Shown: piece by piece, positions 54,231 to 62,843 of the stretch | How the letters are laid out: the number at the start of each line of letters is the position of its first letter | Numbering within the stretch: the first letter of the stretch is position 1 | Assembly: GCF_017876575.1 (NCBI RefSeq) | Contig: NZ_JAGIOE010000001.1 | Location: forward strand, 2,232,001 to 2,296,000 | Length of the DNA: 64,000 nucleotides | DNA from: Paeniglutamicibacter psychrophenolicus | Lineage (GTDB): Bacteria > Actinomycetota > Actinomycetes > Actinomycetales > Micrococcaceae | Direction of reading: 5' to 3' | Position numbers and translations under genes: made by a program | The notes under the pieces: model-generated | What the model was told of the DNA's origin: nothing | Seen by the model: only the letters and a program-made list of their open reading frames with translations | The model's database searches: none

Positions 54231-55079
54231 ATGTCTTCCCCACTTGGTGCGTCCCCGTCCAACCCGAACTCGCTCGGCCTGCCGCGCGGCGAGCTTTTGG
54301 GGCGCTACAACACCTACCTGGACGCCCAGAAGGTGGTCGACTACCTGGCCGACAACGACTTCCCCGTCGCCAACCTCACGATCGTGGGCAACGACCTCAA
54401 GTCGGTGGAGCGGGTCACCGCCAAGCTCAGTTACCCGAAGGTCGCCGCCGCGGGTGCGGCACAGGGCGCGATGTTCGGCGTGTTCGTCGGTTTGGTGCTG
54501 ACCATCTTCAGTCCGGGCTCCAACGCACTGGCGCAGATCCTGTCCTCGGTGGGCATCGGCATGGCGATCTGGATGCTGGTGGGCGTGGTGAGCTACTCGT
54601 TCAGGCGCGGCAAGCGCGACTTCGCCTCGCAGTCCCAGGTGCTGGCAACCAGCTACGACGTGGTGGTCTCGTTCTCCCACGCTCATGCGGCACGCGCGAT
54701 GGCTGCCAAGCTGCCGATGAGCCGCACGGCGGCAGACGCCGGGGTCGGCGCCAACCACGGCTCGCACCAGCACCAGCACCAGCCTCCGGCCCAGGCCCCG
54801 GCACCCGCCCAGCCGGAGGCACCCACGGTCCCGTCCGCCCCGTCGACGGGCAGCTACTCGGACCTGCCCGACGGGCGCCCGCAGTTCGGCATCCGGATCC
54901 AGGACAACCCGCCCGCCGCTGCCCCCGCACCCGAGCCGGCCTCCGAGCCTGCCCCCGCGCCTGCCGCAGAACCGGAAGCGAAGCCCGAAGCCGAAGCACC
55001 CCGTGACGGCGATGCACCGGCATCGGACGGCTCGGTCTCGGAGACCCATGACCAGGCGGAGCACGGCAAGCACTCCTAG
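54231..55079 (+). CDS. general stress protein 17M-like membrane protein
   Basis: 282 residues. N-terminal YflT-like domain (GRYNTYLDAQKVVDYLADNDFPVANLTIVGNDLKSVERVTAKLSY), a two-helix hairpin (about 80-120), DVVVSFSHAHAARAMAAKLP, then about 110 residues of Ala/Pro/Glu low complexity. Members occur in stress regulons; molecular role unknown. ATG 54231 chosen since the upstream frame is not family-like. Confidence 0.8.
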   Translation: MSSPLGASPSNPNSLGLPRGELLGRYNTYLDAQKVVDYLADNDFPVANLTIVGNDLKSVERVTAKLSYPKVAAAGAAQGAMFGVFVGLVLTIFSPGSNALAQILSSVGIGMAIWMLVGVVSYSFRRGKRDFASQSQVLATSYDVVVSFSHAHAARAMAAKLPMSRTAADAGVGANHGSHQHQHQPPAQAPAPAQPEAPTVPSAPSTGSYSDLPDGRPQFGIRIQDNPPAAAPAPEPASEPAPAPAAEPEAKPEAEAPRDGDAPASDGSVSETHDQAEHGKHS

Positions 55080-55244
55080 AACGGCTGGGCCGCGACCCGG
55101 CCAAACCGGTACGCGAACCGGAGGGACGCAAGGCCACAGGCGGCCCCAGGCAACAACGTGAAACAACAACGGCGGTCCTTCACCCAAAAGGGTGCGGGGC
55201 CGCCGTTGCCATGCCCGGGGCCATCCGCCGGGCCGCAGTCGAAT

Positions 55245-56795
55245 CTAGCCCTTGCGGACCTGCGCCATCCAGGCCTCGACGTCGGCCGGGGTGCGGGGCA
55301 GCGCCGCGGAGAGGTTCACGCATCCGTCGGCCGTGACCAGCACGTCGTCCTCGATGCGCACGCCGATGCCGCGGTACTCCTCCGGCACGGCAAGGTCCTC
55401 GTTCTTGAAGTACAAGCCGGGCTCGATGGTGAAGACCATGCCTTCCTCCAGGATTCCGTCCAGGTACAGCTCCGCCTTGGCCTGCGCGCAGTCGTGCACG
55501 TCCAGGCCCAGGTGGTGGCTGGTTCCGTGCGGCATCCAGCGGCGGTGCTGCTGCCCCTCGGGGGACAGCGCCTCCTCCAGCGACACCGGCAGCAGGCCCC
55601 AGGCGTCGAGGTTCTGCGCCAGCACCGTCACCGCAGCGGTGTGCAGGTCGCGGAACTTGGACCCGGGCTTGGCAACGGCGAAGGCGGCATCCGCCGCGTC
55701 GAGCACCGCCTGGTAGATCTTGCGCTGAACCTCGGTGTAGCTGCCGTTCACCGGAAGGGTGCGGGTCACATCGGCGGTGTACAGCGATTCGGCCTCGACG
55801 CCGGCGTCCAGCAGCAGCAGGTCACCGTCGTTGACGGTGCCGTTGTTGTTGATCCAGTGCAGCACCGTGGCGTTGTTGCCCGAGGCGGCGATGGTGTCGT
55901 AGCCCAGGTCGTTGCCCTCCTCGCGGGCACGGGCGAAGAAGGCGCCCTCGACCACGCGTTCGCCGCGTTCGTGGGTCATGGCGCGGTCCAGCGACTTGAC
56001 CACATCGTGGAAGCCGTTGACCGTGGCGGCCACCGACTTCTTCATCTCGCCGATTTCCCAGGCGTCCTTGACGAGGCGGATCTCGGACAGTGCCTCGGTC
56101 AGCTCCCCGTCCAATGCGTCGGATGCCTCCAGGTCGACGCCGGTGTTGATGCGCGAAGTGTCGACCAAGGCGTCGCAGTTCATATCTACATCGCGCAGCA
56201 GGCGGATGCGCATGCCGCCGAACTCCACCACTCCGGCATCGGTGGTGATGGCGAACTCCAGGCCGGTGAGGTCTGCGGTGGGCAGGCCCAGGCGCGCCTG
56301 CAACAGGGCCAGCGTCGGGCGCGGGCCGATCCAGAATTCGCCGCTGCGGGCGCTGGAATAGAACTCCTCGGAATCGCGTCCGGCCATCGGGGCGAAGAAG
56401 AGCGTGGAAACGTGGTTCGAACCATCGTCCCCGGAACCCTCGGCGGTCGGCTCCATGACCAGGACGGCGTCGGGTTCATGGTCCAGGCCAAGCCCGGTGA
56501 GGTGGGCGAAGCCCGAGTGCGGGCGGAAGCGGTAGTCGGTGTCGTTGGAACGGACCTTGTGCGGCCCGGCCGGAATGACCAGGCGCTCACCCGGGAAGCG
56601 GACGGAGATCGCGGCGCGGCGTTTGGCCGCGTACGGTGCCACTTCGTCCTGGCCGGGAAGTTCGGCGGTGTCGGGGGCCCAGGAGGAGGCCATGAATGCC
56701 TTGAAGGCCTCGGAGTTGGGGCGCTGGGAACGGTTGTTCACGCGCTCTTCGAGGGGCTGGTCGCTGCCGGTGGTGGTGGTTGCATCAGTGCTCAT
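55245..56795 (-). CDS. pepP: Xaa-Pro aminopeptidase (aminopeptidase P)
   Basis: 516 residues. N-terminal aminopeptidase-P domain (AAKRRAAISVRFPGERLVIPAG) and a pita-bread M24 catalytic domain with dinuclear metal ligands in LLLLDAGVEAESLYTADVTRT, the His in MPHGTSHHLGLDVHD, the Glu in FTIEPGLYF and the last Glu in GVRIEDDVLVTADGC. Removes N-terminal residues preceding proline. Divergent from the PHP gene. Confidence 0.93.
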   Translation of the reverse strand: MSTDATTTTGSDQPLEERVNNRSQRPNSEAFKAFMASSWAPDTAELPGQDEVAPYAAKRRAAISVRFPGERLVIPAGPHKVRSNDTDYRFRPHSGFAHLTGLGLDHEPDAVLVMEPTAEGSGDDGSNHVSTLFFAPMAGRDSEEFYSSARSGEFWIGPRPTLALLQARLGLPTADLTGLEFAITTDAGVVEFGGMRIRLLRDVDMNCDALVDTSRINTGVDLEASDALDGELTEALSEIRLVKDAWEIGEMKKSVAATVNGFHDVVKSLDRAMTHERGERVVEGAFFARAREEGNDLGYDTIAASGNNATVLHWINNNGTVNDGDLLLLDAGVEAESLYTADVTRTLPVNGSYTEVQRKIYQAVLDAADAAFAVAKPGSKFRDLHTAAVTVLAQNLDAWGLLPVSLEEALSPEGQQHRRWMPHGTSHHLGLDVHDCAQAKAELYLDGILEEGMVFTIEPGLYFKNEDLAVPEEYRGIGVRIEDDVLVTADGCVNLSAALPRTPADVEAWMAQVRKG

Positions 56796-57002
56796 TGACC
56801 AATCGTCTCAAAGCCCGGGCGCATACGCCAAGGCACCCGGCTCTGCGCGTGGTGCCGGTGCTGGCGCGGCCCCTGCAATCGGCCCGATCAGGCGACTCCC
56901 AAGTGGACGTCTAAGTCACGGCATCGACCCATGGTGCTTCCGGAGGTGTTCGTCCGGGGAAGAACACCGGGGGACCGCGCCCGTTGCCAGTCAGGGAGGG
57001 GA

Positions 57003-57015
57003 TACCCTGAGAGCT
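57003..57015 (+). promoter_or_regulatory. predicted leaderless promoter of PHP gene
   Basis: TACCCT at 57003-57008 ends 7 nt before ATG 57016. Confidence 0.5.
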
Positions 57016-57876
57016 ATGCGGATCGACCTTCATGCTCATTCACACGTTTCCGACGGGACGGAGCCTCCCGCCGATTTGGTTGCCTCGGCGAAGGCAGCCG
57101 GGCTTGACGTGGTTGCCTTGACCGACCATGACCAGACCGCCGGGTGGCAGGAAGCCGGTGCAGCCGCTCTCGAGCTTGGCATCGGGATGGTCCCGGGGAT
57201 GGAGATCTCCTGCAAGACCGAGCTCGGCATCAGCGTCCATTTATTGTCCTACCTGCACGATCCTTCGCATCCGGGGCTGGTTGAGGAAATCGACAAGGCC
57301 CGCGACGCCCGCATCACCCGTGCCCGGCGCATGGTGGAGTTGCTCGCGGAAGACTATCCGGTGGACTGGGACATGATCGCCCGCCACACGGCTCCCGGGG
57401 CAACCATTGGGCGACCACATATTGCCGACGCATTGGTGACTGCAGGGGTTGTCAGGACGCGCACCGAGGCCTTCGCCCAAGTGCTGACCGCACGTTCGCG
57501 CTATTACGTCGGGCATTACGCCATGGACCCGGTGACCGCCGTCAAGCTCGTGCGCGAGGCGGGAGGCGTGCCAGTGTTTGCCCACCCAGTGGCCTCCGCC
57601 AGGGGCCGGGTGGTCGGTGAGGAAACGTTCGAGCAAATGATCGAGGCTGGATTGCTTGGCCTGGAAATCAACCACCGTGACAACCCGGAAGAAGGGCGCG
57701 AGTATTTGCGTGCCATCGCCGCTGAACACGACTTGATCGTTACCGGGTCATCCGATTACCACGGCACCGGCAAGCCGAACAGGCTCGGCGAAAACACCAC
57801 CACGGTGGAGATGCTTCAGAGGATCCTTGAAGCAGGAACGGGCACAGCACCGGTGGGCATGCCCGAATTGTCCTGA
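57016..57876 (+). CDS. PHP-domain phosphoesterase
   Basis: 286 residues. Metal-binding motifs: RIDLHAHSHVSDGTEPP, VALTDHDQTAGW, VPGMEISC and SSDYHGTGKPNRLG, the PHP superfamily arrangement as in RNase AM/YciV and 3',5'-nucleotide phosphatases. Likely a nucleotide or RNA 5'-end phosphoesterase. Followed by a strong terminator. Confidence 0.9.
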   Translation: MRIDLHAHSHVSDGTEPPADLVASAKAAGLDVVALTDHDQTAGWQEAGAAALELGIGMVPGMEISCKTELGISVHLLSYLHDPSHPGLVEEIDKARDARITRARRMVELLAEDYPVDWDMIARHTAPGATIGRPHIADALVTAGVVRTRTEAFAQVLTARSRYYVGHYAMDPVTAVKLVREAGGVPVFAHPVASARGRVVGEETFEQMIEAGLLGLEINHRDNPEEGREYLRAIAAEHDLIVTGSSDYHGTGKPNRLGENTTTVEMLQRILEAGTGTAPVGMPELS

Positions 57877-57894
57877 ACGACCATTTCAGCACAC

Positions 57895-57931
57895 CCCCGC
57901 TGCCCGTCCAGAACGGGCAGCGGGGTTTTTT
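57895..57931 (+). terminator. intrinsic terminator after PHP gene
   Basis: 13-bp stem (57895-57907 / 57913-57925) with 5-nt loop and TTTTTT: textbook form. Confidence 0.95.
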
Positions 57932-58525
57932 GTGTGCCGCATCCGAGCCCTTGCTCTGCACTCCGGGTTGCGGTCAGGCCTATTCTTCGCGGTGTCGATG
58001 AGCCAGATTGGCCACGAACCAGAAGCATCTATAATATAAATATCAAACGATATGGTCAGTTGGTAACTGAGATGGCTATCCAATATCAATCTTGGATTCT
58101 GAATGCATCGGTGGAACGAGCGGTCGGCTGCCCTCAGCAGCGATTCTGCTGAATCGCTATTTCTCTCACGAGCGGACTCGTGGCATTCCTGCTAGTATCG
58201 GTTCAGTTGCTTCGCTGAATGAAATATTTTTGTTGAGCTTTGTTCCAAGGTTTCACGTAGCAACTCACGACCACGACGGCATGAATTTCGCCGTCATATT
58301 GGACATGAATCGGCGTCGCGTTGGTGAGGATGACCTCCCGCGACCAATATCCGAAGTCCGATTTCCGGCCTGTTGACCGGGTGGCTTAGCGCGCTCTGAA
58401 TGCGTCCACGCCGGATGCATACTCGATTTCGTGTACGCGAAATCGATCATAATTGTGCCCTTATTGGCCAGCGCGCATGTAATAGGAATTGTTTCCGGCG
58501 GCATTCCTATAATGAGAGGAAAGAT
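57932..58525 (+). other. low-GC regulatory region upstream of the symporter gene
   Basis: No credible ORF in 590 bp. Contains a 9-bp inverted repeat TCGATTTCG-6nt-CGAAATCGA (58423-58446), suitable as an operator, and a perfect TATAAT at 58508-58513, 12 nt before the symporter ATG. GC is clearly lower than in the rest of the window. Confidence 0.5.
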
Positions 58526-60208
58526 ATGGATCTCCAAAGCGGAGAATATCAACTTCTCGCGGGATCAGTTGTCCTGGGGCTGTTGGTGCTTTTTTACGGA
58601 GGCACATTCGTGATGACTCTGTTTATTGGCAAAAAGAAAGAAAATGCCGATGGGTATATGACTGCCGGAAACAAGATTGGTTTCGGTGTCTCTGCGGCAA
58701 GCATGACCGCGACATGGATCTGGGCTGCTTCGATGTATGCTTCGGCTACCTCCGGCTACACCTATGGCATTTCCGGGCCGATTCACTATGGCCTTTGGGG
58801 AGCCCTGATGATTCTATTCATCTACCCCTTCGGTCGGAGAATCCGTGCGGTTGCGCCAAAGGCACACACCTTGGCAGAGGTCATGTACGCCCGTCACGGA
58901 CGGTCCAGCCAGCTCATGCTTGCAGGCTCCAACATCCTGGGCAGCGTCATTTCCCTCACGTCGAACTTCATCGCAGGCGGCGCGCTGATCGCGCTGCTCT
59001 CGCCGTTCAGCTTCCGCCAAGGCATCATCGCAGTTGCCGCAGGCATTCTGCTTTATACGCTGTGGTCGGGATTCCGGGCCTCGGTGTTGACTGACTTCGC
59101 TCAAGTGGTGGCGATGCTCGGTGCAGTGGTCATCATCATCCCGGTGGTGTTCTTCGCCGCCGGAGGACCCGGACTCTTTGAAACCGGCGCCTCGAACCTG
59201 ACGGTGCAGCAGGCCAACTTCTTCTCGTCCGAGGCATTCCTGAACCAGGGAGCCCCGTACATTGCGGCCGTGTTGGCCTATGCCATCGGCAACCAGACCA
59301 TTGCCCAGCGGCTCTTTGCCGTGCGTGAGGACCTGATCAAACCCACCTTTATCACGGCCACCATTGGCTACGGGGCAACGGTGATCGGTTTCGGCATGCT
59401 CGGCGTCATCGCCCTGTACGCAGGCATCACCCCGTTGGACGGGGACACGAACAACCTCATTCCGCAGATGGCGGTCACATACCTCGGCCCCGTCCTGCTG
59501 TGCGTCTTCTTCATCATGATCCTCGGCTCGTTGTCGTCCACGGCGGACTCGGATTTGGCAGCGCTCTCCTCCATCGCCATGACGGACCTCTACGGCCAGA
59601 CGGTTGGCAAGAAGAACGTCAAGCCGAAAACCATGTTGCTGGTTGGACGCATCACGATGATCCTTGCCACTGCCGCGGGTCTCTTCTTCGCCAGTGGCCA
59701 AATGAATATCCTGGACCTGTTGGTGTTCGTAGGTGCACTTTGGGGAGCGTTGGTCTTCCCGGTTATCGCCAGCTTCTACTGGAAGAAGGTCACCAACAAG
59801 GCCTTCACCATCTCGACCCTTGCGGCGCTGGCGTTGTTCTTGCCGGTGCGCTTCGAATGGATTTCGGTGTCGGGATTCACCGGATATGCGGTGGATGTCC
59901 TCGGCATCGTCGGTGTCGGCGTCGTCCTTGGCCTCATGACCTTTGGCTTCTTCGGGTTGAAGGTAGCCCGCATTGTGGGAATCGTGGCCATCGTCGTTGC
60001 CGCGCCCTTCGCAATGGGTGCACTGCACGAGTACGCGGTGCTCAGCGGATCACTGGTGGCCTATGCAGTTTCGACCATTATCTGCTACGCGATGTCGGTG
60101 CGTTCGAAGCAGAACTTCGACTTCAGCACGATCAAGGATCGCGTTGGTGACTTCGACCCCATCGAGACGATCAAGCGCGACACCGACCCCGTAGCCACAA
60201 GCAAGTAG
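58526..60208 (+). CDS. sodium:solute symporter (SSS family)
   Basis: 560 residues, about 13 helices. ATWIWAASMYASATSGYTYGISGPIHYGLWG and the following HTLAEVMYARHG are SSS core motifs, with the sodium-site ILGSLSSTADSDLAALSS region in TM8; the pattern leans to DUR3/urea-like members, but the substrate is unassigned. AGAGGAAAG precedes ATG 58526. Paired with a 43-residue partner gene 23 nt downstream. Confidence 0.87.
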   Translation: MDLQSGEYQLLAGSVVLGLLVLFYGGTFVMTLFIGKKKENADGYMTAGNKIGFGVSAASMTATWIWAASMYASATSGYTYGISGPIHYGLWGALMILFIYPFGRRIRAVAPKAHTLAEVMYARHGRSSQLMLAGSNILGSVISLTSNFIAGGALIALLSPFSFRQGIIAVAAGILLYTLWSGFRASVLTDFAQVVAMLGAVVIIIPVVFFAAGGPGLFETGASNLTVQQANFFSSEAFLNQGAPYIAAVLAYAIGNQTIAQRLFAVREDLIKPTFITATIGYGATVIGFGMLGVIALYAGITPLDGDTNNLIPQMAVTYLGPVLLCVFFIMILGSLSSTADSDLAALSSIAMTDLYGQTVGKKNVKPKTMLLVGRITMILATAAGLFFASGQMNILDLLVFVGALWGALVFPVIASFYWKKVTNKAFTISTLAALALFLPVRFEWISVSGFTGYAVDVLGIVGVGVVLGLMTFGFFGLKVARIVGIVAIVVAAPFAMGALHEYAVLSGSLVAYAVSTIICYAMSVRSKQNFDFSTIKDRVGDFDPIETIKRDTDPVATSK

Positions 60209-60231
60209 AGAAAAGGAAGCAGGAGACAACA

Positions 60232-60363
60232 ATGGAAATCTTTTGGTTGACCGTATATGTCCTGATCTGGCCTGTCATCGTTGCAGGAACCCTCTTCGTG
60301 ATCACTCGCGCATTCTTCCGTGAATGGAAGCAGGCCCGCGCCGAGGGCCGTAGCTTGGTTTAA
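60232..60363 (+). CDS. small transporter subunit (43 residues)
   Basis: 43 residues, missed by ORF cut-offs. One helix (IFWLTVYVLIWPVIVAGTLFVITRAFF) and a charged tail (REWKQARAEGRSLV). AGGAGA 6 nt before the ATG. This resembles the short partner proteins encoded after SSS/NSS transporters (for example MetS-type). Probably stabilises the symporter; inference from position and shape. Confidence 0.8.
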   Translation: MEIFWLTVYVLIWPVIVAGTLFVITRAFFREWKQARAEGRSLV

Positions 60364-60410
60364 GCGATGGTTGGTTGGTCCGTAGGGACCGCACCTCAAT
60401 GAAGATAGCT

Positions 60411-60454
60411 GATGCCCCGGTGTTCTGCCTGTATTGGTAGAACACCGGGGCATC
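60411..60454 (+). terminator. terminator after symporter operon
   Basis: Perfect 16-bp stem (60411-60426 / 60439-60454), 12-nt loop, then TTC. Confidence 0.85.
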
Positions 60455-60545
60455 TTCATCCGCGACTACGCATCGTCAGGGGCTATTGAAAGGTATGCGA
60501 CGATCGCCAATCTTCTTTTTAAAGAATGAAGTGAAATTTGGAGCG

Positions 60546-60773
60546 TCACTGTTTTGATAGCAGTTCTAGGTCATAACGATCTTCGCCGCCCTGCACGCGC
60601 TCATCGTAACGCCATTGCCGAATGATTGGGTGGGGTGTCCATGGTCGCTCGGCACTTCGTGCCAGGGACGGAGACGACCACTTCGTGTTGGGGCGGCACC
60701 ATAGTCGGCCGGTCGCGGGGCGTCCGCTCGGCAGCCACGTATGCCTATGTCCGTTTATACATGGCGCTGGCAC
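60546..60773 (-). pseudogene. decayed copy of the secreted PKD protein 3' end
   Basis: The plus-strand sequence around 60560-60620 matches the PKD gene's 3' region around 60890-60950 (about 75% over 48 bases, then indels), and the minus-strand frame keeps PWTPHP corresponding to GPWTPIP of the intact protein. No signal peptide or intact frame remains. Confidence 0.55.
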
Positions 60774-60841
60774 GGATGACTAAAGTGTGAATGACCGGAT
60801 GATTCGTTCGCCGTGTGGCCACCCGGGGAGCCCTTCTGGCG

Positions 60842-61786
60842 CTACTTGTCGAACAGGGACGCGCAGCCCGGTGCGTCGGGGTTCCGATTGCAGTTCTCGG
60901 CGACCAGGATCTTCTTGGTCCGCCACACGCTCATCGTGATTTGCTCGCTGGGCACGTTGGCGACGCCCGGGATCGGGGTCCACGGGCCGCCCTCGGTCGA
61001 GTACTCCCCGCGGAACCGGGTGGTCAGGCCGACCCTGAAGTCGCCGGTGTCCTGGTAGACGTGGCTGGTGCTGGTGGGTTCGTCGAAGCCGCGTTCGGCC
61101 ACGGGCCCGCCGGGGAATGAGAGGATCCGGGAGGTTCCGTCGCCGTACTTCCAGAGGTAGGACACGGGGATCGCCCGCACCCGCACATCCTGGTCGAACA
61201 GGGTGATGTTGAAGTCCTGGGGTTTGGATTCGGCGTACATGTGGGCGTGCCCGTTGCGCAGCGAGAAGTTCTCGGGCTGGCTGACGATGCTCGAAGCGAG
61301 GATCCGCAGTTTCCGGAAGTCGCTGAGGCTTACCTTGGCGATGTCGCCTTCCGCGCCCGGAATCGTTGTTGGGGGCTCCACCTGGCAGTACTGCGTTACC
61401 GAAATTACTTGTCCAGCTCGTGGACCGTTGACCGCTCGAATGGTCCGTACGATTCGATAGCCTCCATCCGGGCAGGTTGGGTCGGAGATGGCATTGCATG
61501 CCCGGGCTCGTGTGAGATCCGGGGTGCATTCGCTGAAGTACTCCACGTCGTAACGAAGTCTAGGGCCATTTGAAACAGTTTTTGATTTCCCGGGAATGTG
61601 GGCGAAGTTGCTGGAATCCTCAACATTTTTCGGTGGGCATTTGACCTCGATGGTCATGTAACGACCTCCAACCTTCGTATAGTCAACGCACCCTGTCTGC
61701 GCGTGCGCAGGCGATGCAAATGCGACCCAAGAGATCAAAAAGGTCAGAACCGCAATAATTAGTCCGCTGCAATTGCGGCCCGACAT
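60842..61786 (-). CDS. secreted PKD-domain protein
   Basis: 314 residues. Signal peptide (about 1-29; AFASPAHAQ cut). Cys-rich N-terminal domain (GCVDYTKVGGRYMTIEVKCPP; ACNAISDPTCPDGG) followed by a PKD-like fold (PVSYLWKYGDGTSRILSFPGG ... STSHVYQDTGDFRVGLTTRF). The C-terminus NCNRNPDAPGCASLF has another Cys pair. Common in Micrococcaceae without assigned function. Begins 1 nt after the stop of the DUF6318 lipoprotein gene, so the pair is co-translated. Confidence 0.8.
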   Translation of the reverse strand: MSGRNCSGLIIAVLTFLISWVAFASPAHAQTGCVDYTKVGGRYMTIEVKCPPKNVEDSSNFAHIPGKSKTVSNGPRLRYDVEYFSECTPDLTRARACNAISDPTCPDGGYRIVRTIRAVNGPRAGQVISVTQYCQVEPPTTIPGAEGDIAKVSLSDFRKLRILASSIVSQPENFSLRNGHAHMYAESKPQDFNITLFDQDVRVRAIPVSYLWKYGDGTSRILSFPGGPVAERGFDEPTSTSHVYQDTGDFRVGLTTRFRGEYSTEGGPWTPIPGVANVPSEQITMSVWRTKKILVAENCNRNPDAPGCASLFDK

Positions 61787-61787
61787 G

Positions 61788-62441
61788 TCACTTCACGTCC
61801 AGGTATTCAAGCGTCTCCACTGACCAGCCGCTATCCCAACTGAGGAGCATGGTGGCCGGAAACGGCTCTTCGCTTGCCGGAAAGACACCTTGTCTGGTTC
61901 CATCACTCATGTAAGCGACCATTTCGCTTTGGGTGGATGTGTAGAGAACGACTCCGTTCTTTGGCTGCAAGATGCTCTTCGTAACGGTGACTTCAAAGTC
62001 AGCTCCTGCAAGCCAAGAGCCAGCCTTCTTGTTGTTGTCGAACGGATCAATGAAGCCGCTGGCGCACTCAACACAAGTACGTTTTGTCACCTGCTTGATC
62101 GGTTTCGTATCGTTCGTTTGGATCGTGTACTCAATGAGCGCGTAATAGTACTCGGCAAATGCCTTAATGCCAGCCTCTGATTTCTTCATTGCGGCATCCG
62201 GCATCTTGGGGACCGGCCAATTCTTTGCCGGTCCCTTGGAACTAGAAGCTATCGGCTTTGGCGATGGTTTTGCCGTTGGGCTGGGAGATACGCTCGGAGA
62301 AGAGGTGGAAGATGTAGCTGTGGGCGTCGAAGGTGAAATAGTGGGCTCGACAGGGTCGGCGTTACCGCCGCATCCTGCCGCTGCCAGCAGGAGCGCACCC
62401 GAACTCAAGACGACGATGACTTTTCTGGTTTTCGCAAACAT
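61788..62441 (-). CDS. DUF6318 family lipoprotein
   Basis: 217 residues. Lipobox LAAAGC (Cys about 24), a Ser/Thr/Pro-rich linker (about 30-70), then a folded domain AFAEYYYALIEYTIQTNDTKPIKQVTKRTCVECASGFID, the DUF6318 pattern with a Cys pair. It resembles SnoaL/NTF2-like folds. Co-translated with the secreted PKD gene. Confidence 0.85.
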   Translation of the reverse strand: MFAKTRKVIVVLSSGALLLAAAGCGGNADPVEPTISPSTPTATSSTSSPSVSPSPTAKPSPKPIASSSKGPAKNWPVPKMPDAAMKKSEAGIKAFAEYYYALIEYTIQTNDTKPIKQVTKRTCVECASGFIDPFDNNKKAGSWLAGADFEVTVTKSILQPKNGVVLYTSTQSEMVAYMSDGTRQGVFPASEEPFPATMLLSWDSGWSVETLEYLDVK

Positions 62442-62536
62442 GCCACTGGCCTACGATTCGGTCGGAGTCAATTAGCAGACATCCTAACCCCGTTCCAAGG
62501 CCTTTGGGAGAGGTTGTCCACAGGCCAGGCTGGCCC

Positions 62537-62704
62537 TCAGGGCTCCTGCTGTTGCTGGTTCATGGTCAGCAGGCTCTGTGCGATGGACAGCGTGGACAAC
62601 GCCTGCACCGACTCCCACGATCCGGGCTTGAGTTTGGTCGCAACCTGGAGAGCTTGTTCGGCAAGCATTGCTGCAAGCTGGGCACGGGAATCCATATCGG
62701 TCAT
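62537..62704 (-). CDS. small hypothetical protein
   Basis: 55 residues (MTDMDSRAQLAAMLAEQALQ ... LLTMNQQQQEP), helical, no transmembrane segment. AGGAG at 62714-62718 (minus strand) is 10 nt before ATG 62704. The rest of the longer frame upstream is not coding. Function unknown. Confidence 0.65.
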   Translation of the reverse strand: MTDMDSRAQLAAMLAEQALQVATKLKPGSWESVQALSTLSIAQSLLTMNQQQQEP

Positions 62705-62724
62705 GATGATCACTCCTGAAAACA

Positions 62725-62770
62725 CTGAACCCCAAGTCGCCTGGGGGATTCGAGACAACTTGGGGTTCAG
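62725..62770 (-). terminator. terminator after the methyltransferase gene
   Basis: 13-bp perfect stem (62725-62737 / 62758-62770) with a long loop; on the minus strand the following bases are TGTTTTC. Confidence 0.7.
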
Positions 62771-62843
62771 TGTAGCGGCAGATCCAAGTGGTGGACATGT
62801 CGGTCTCTCGACCGGCGACCAATTGCAGCCTGCGTGCGGGTGC

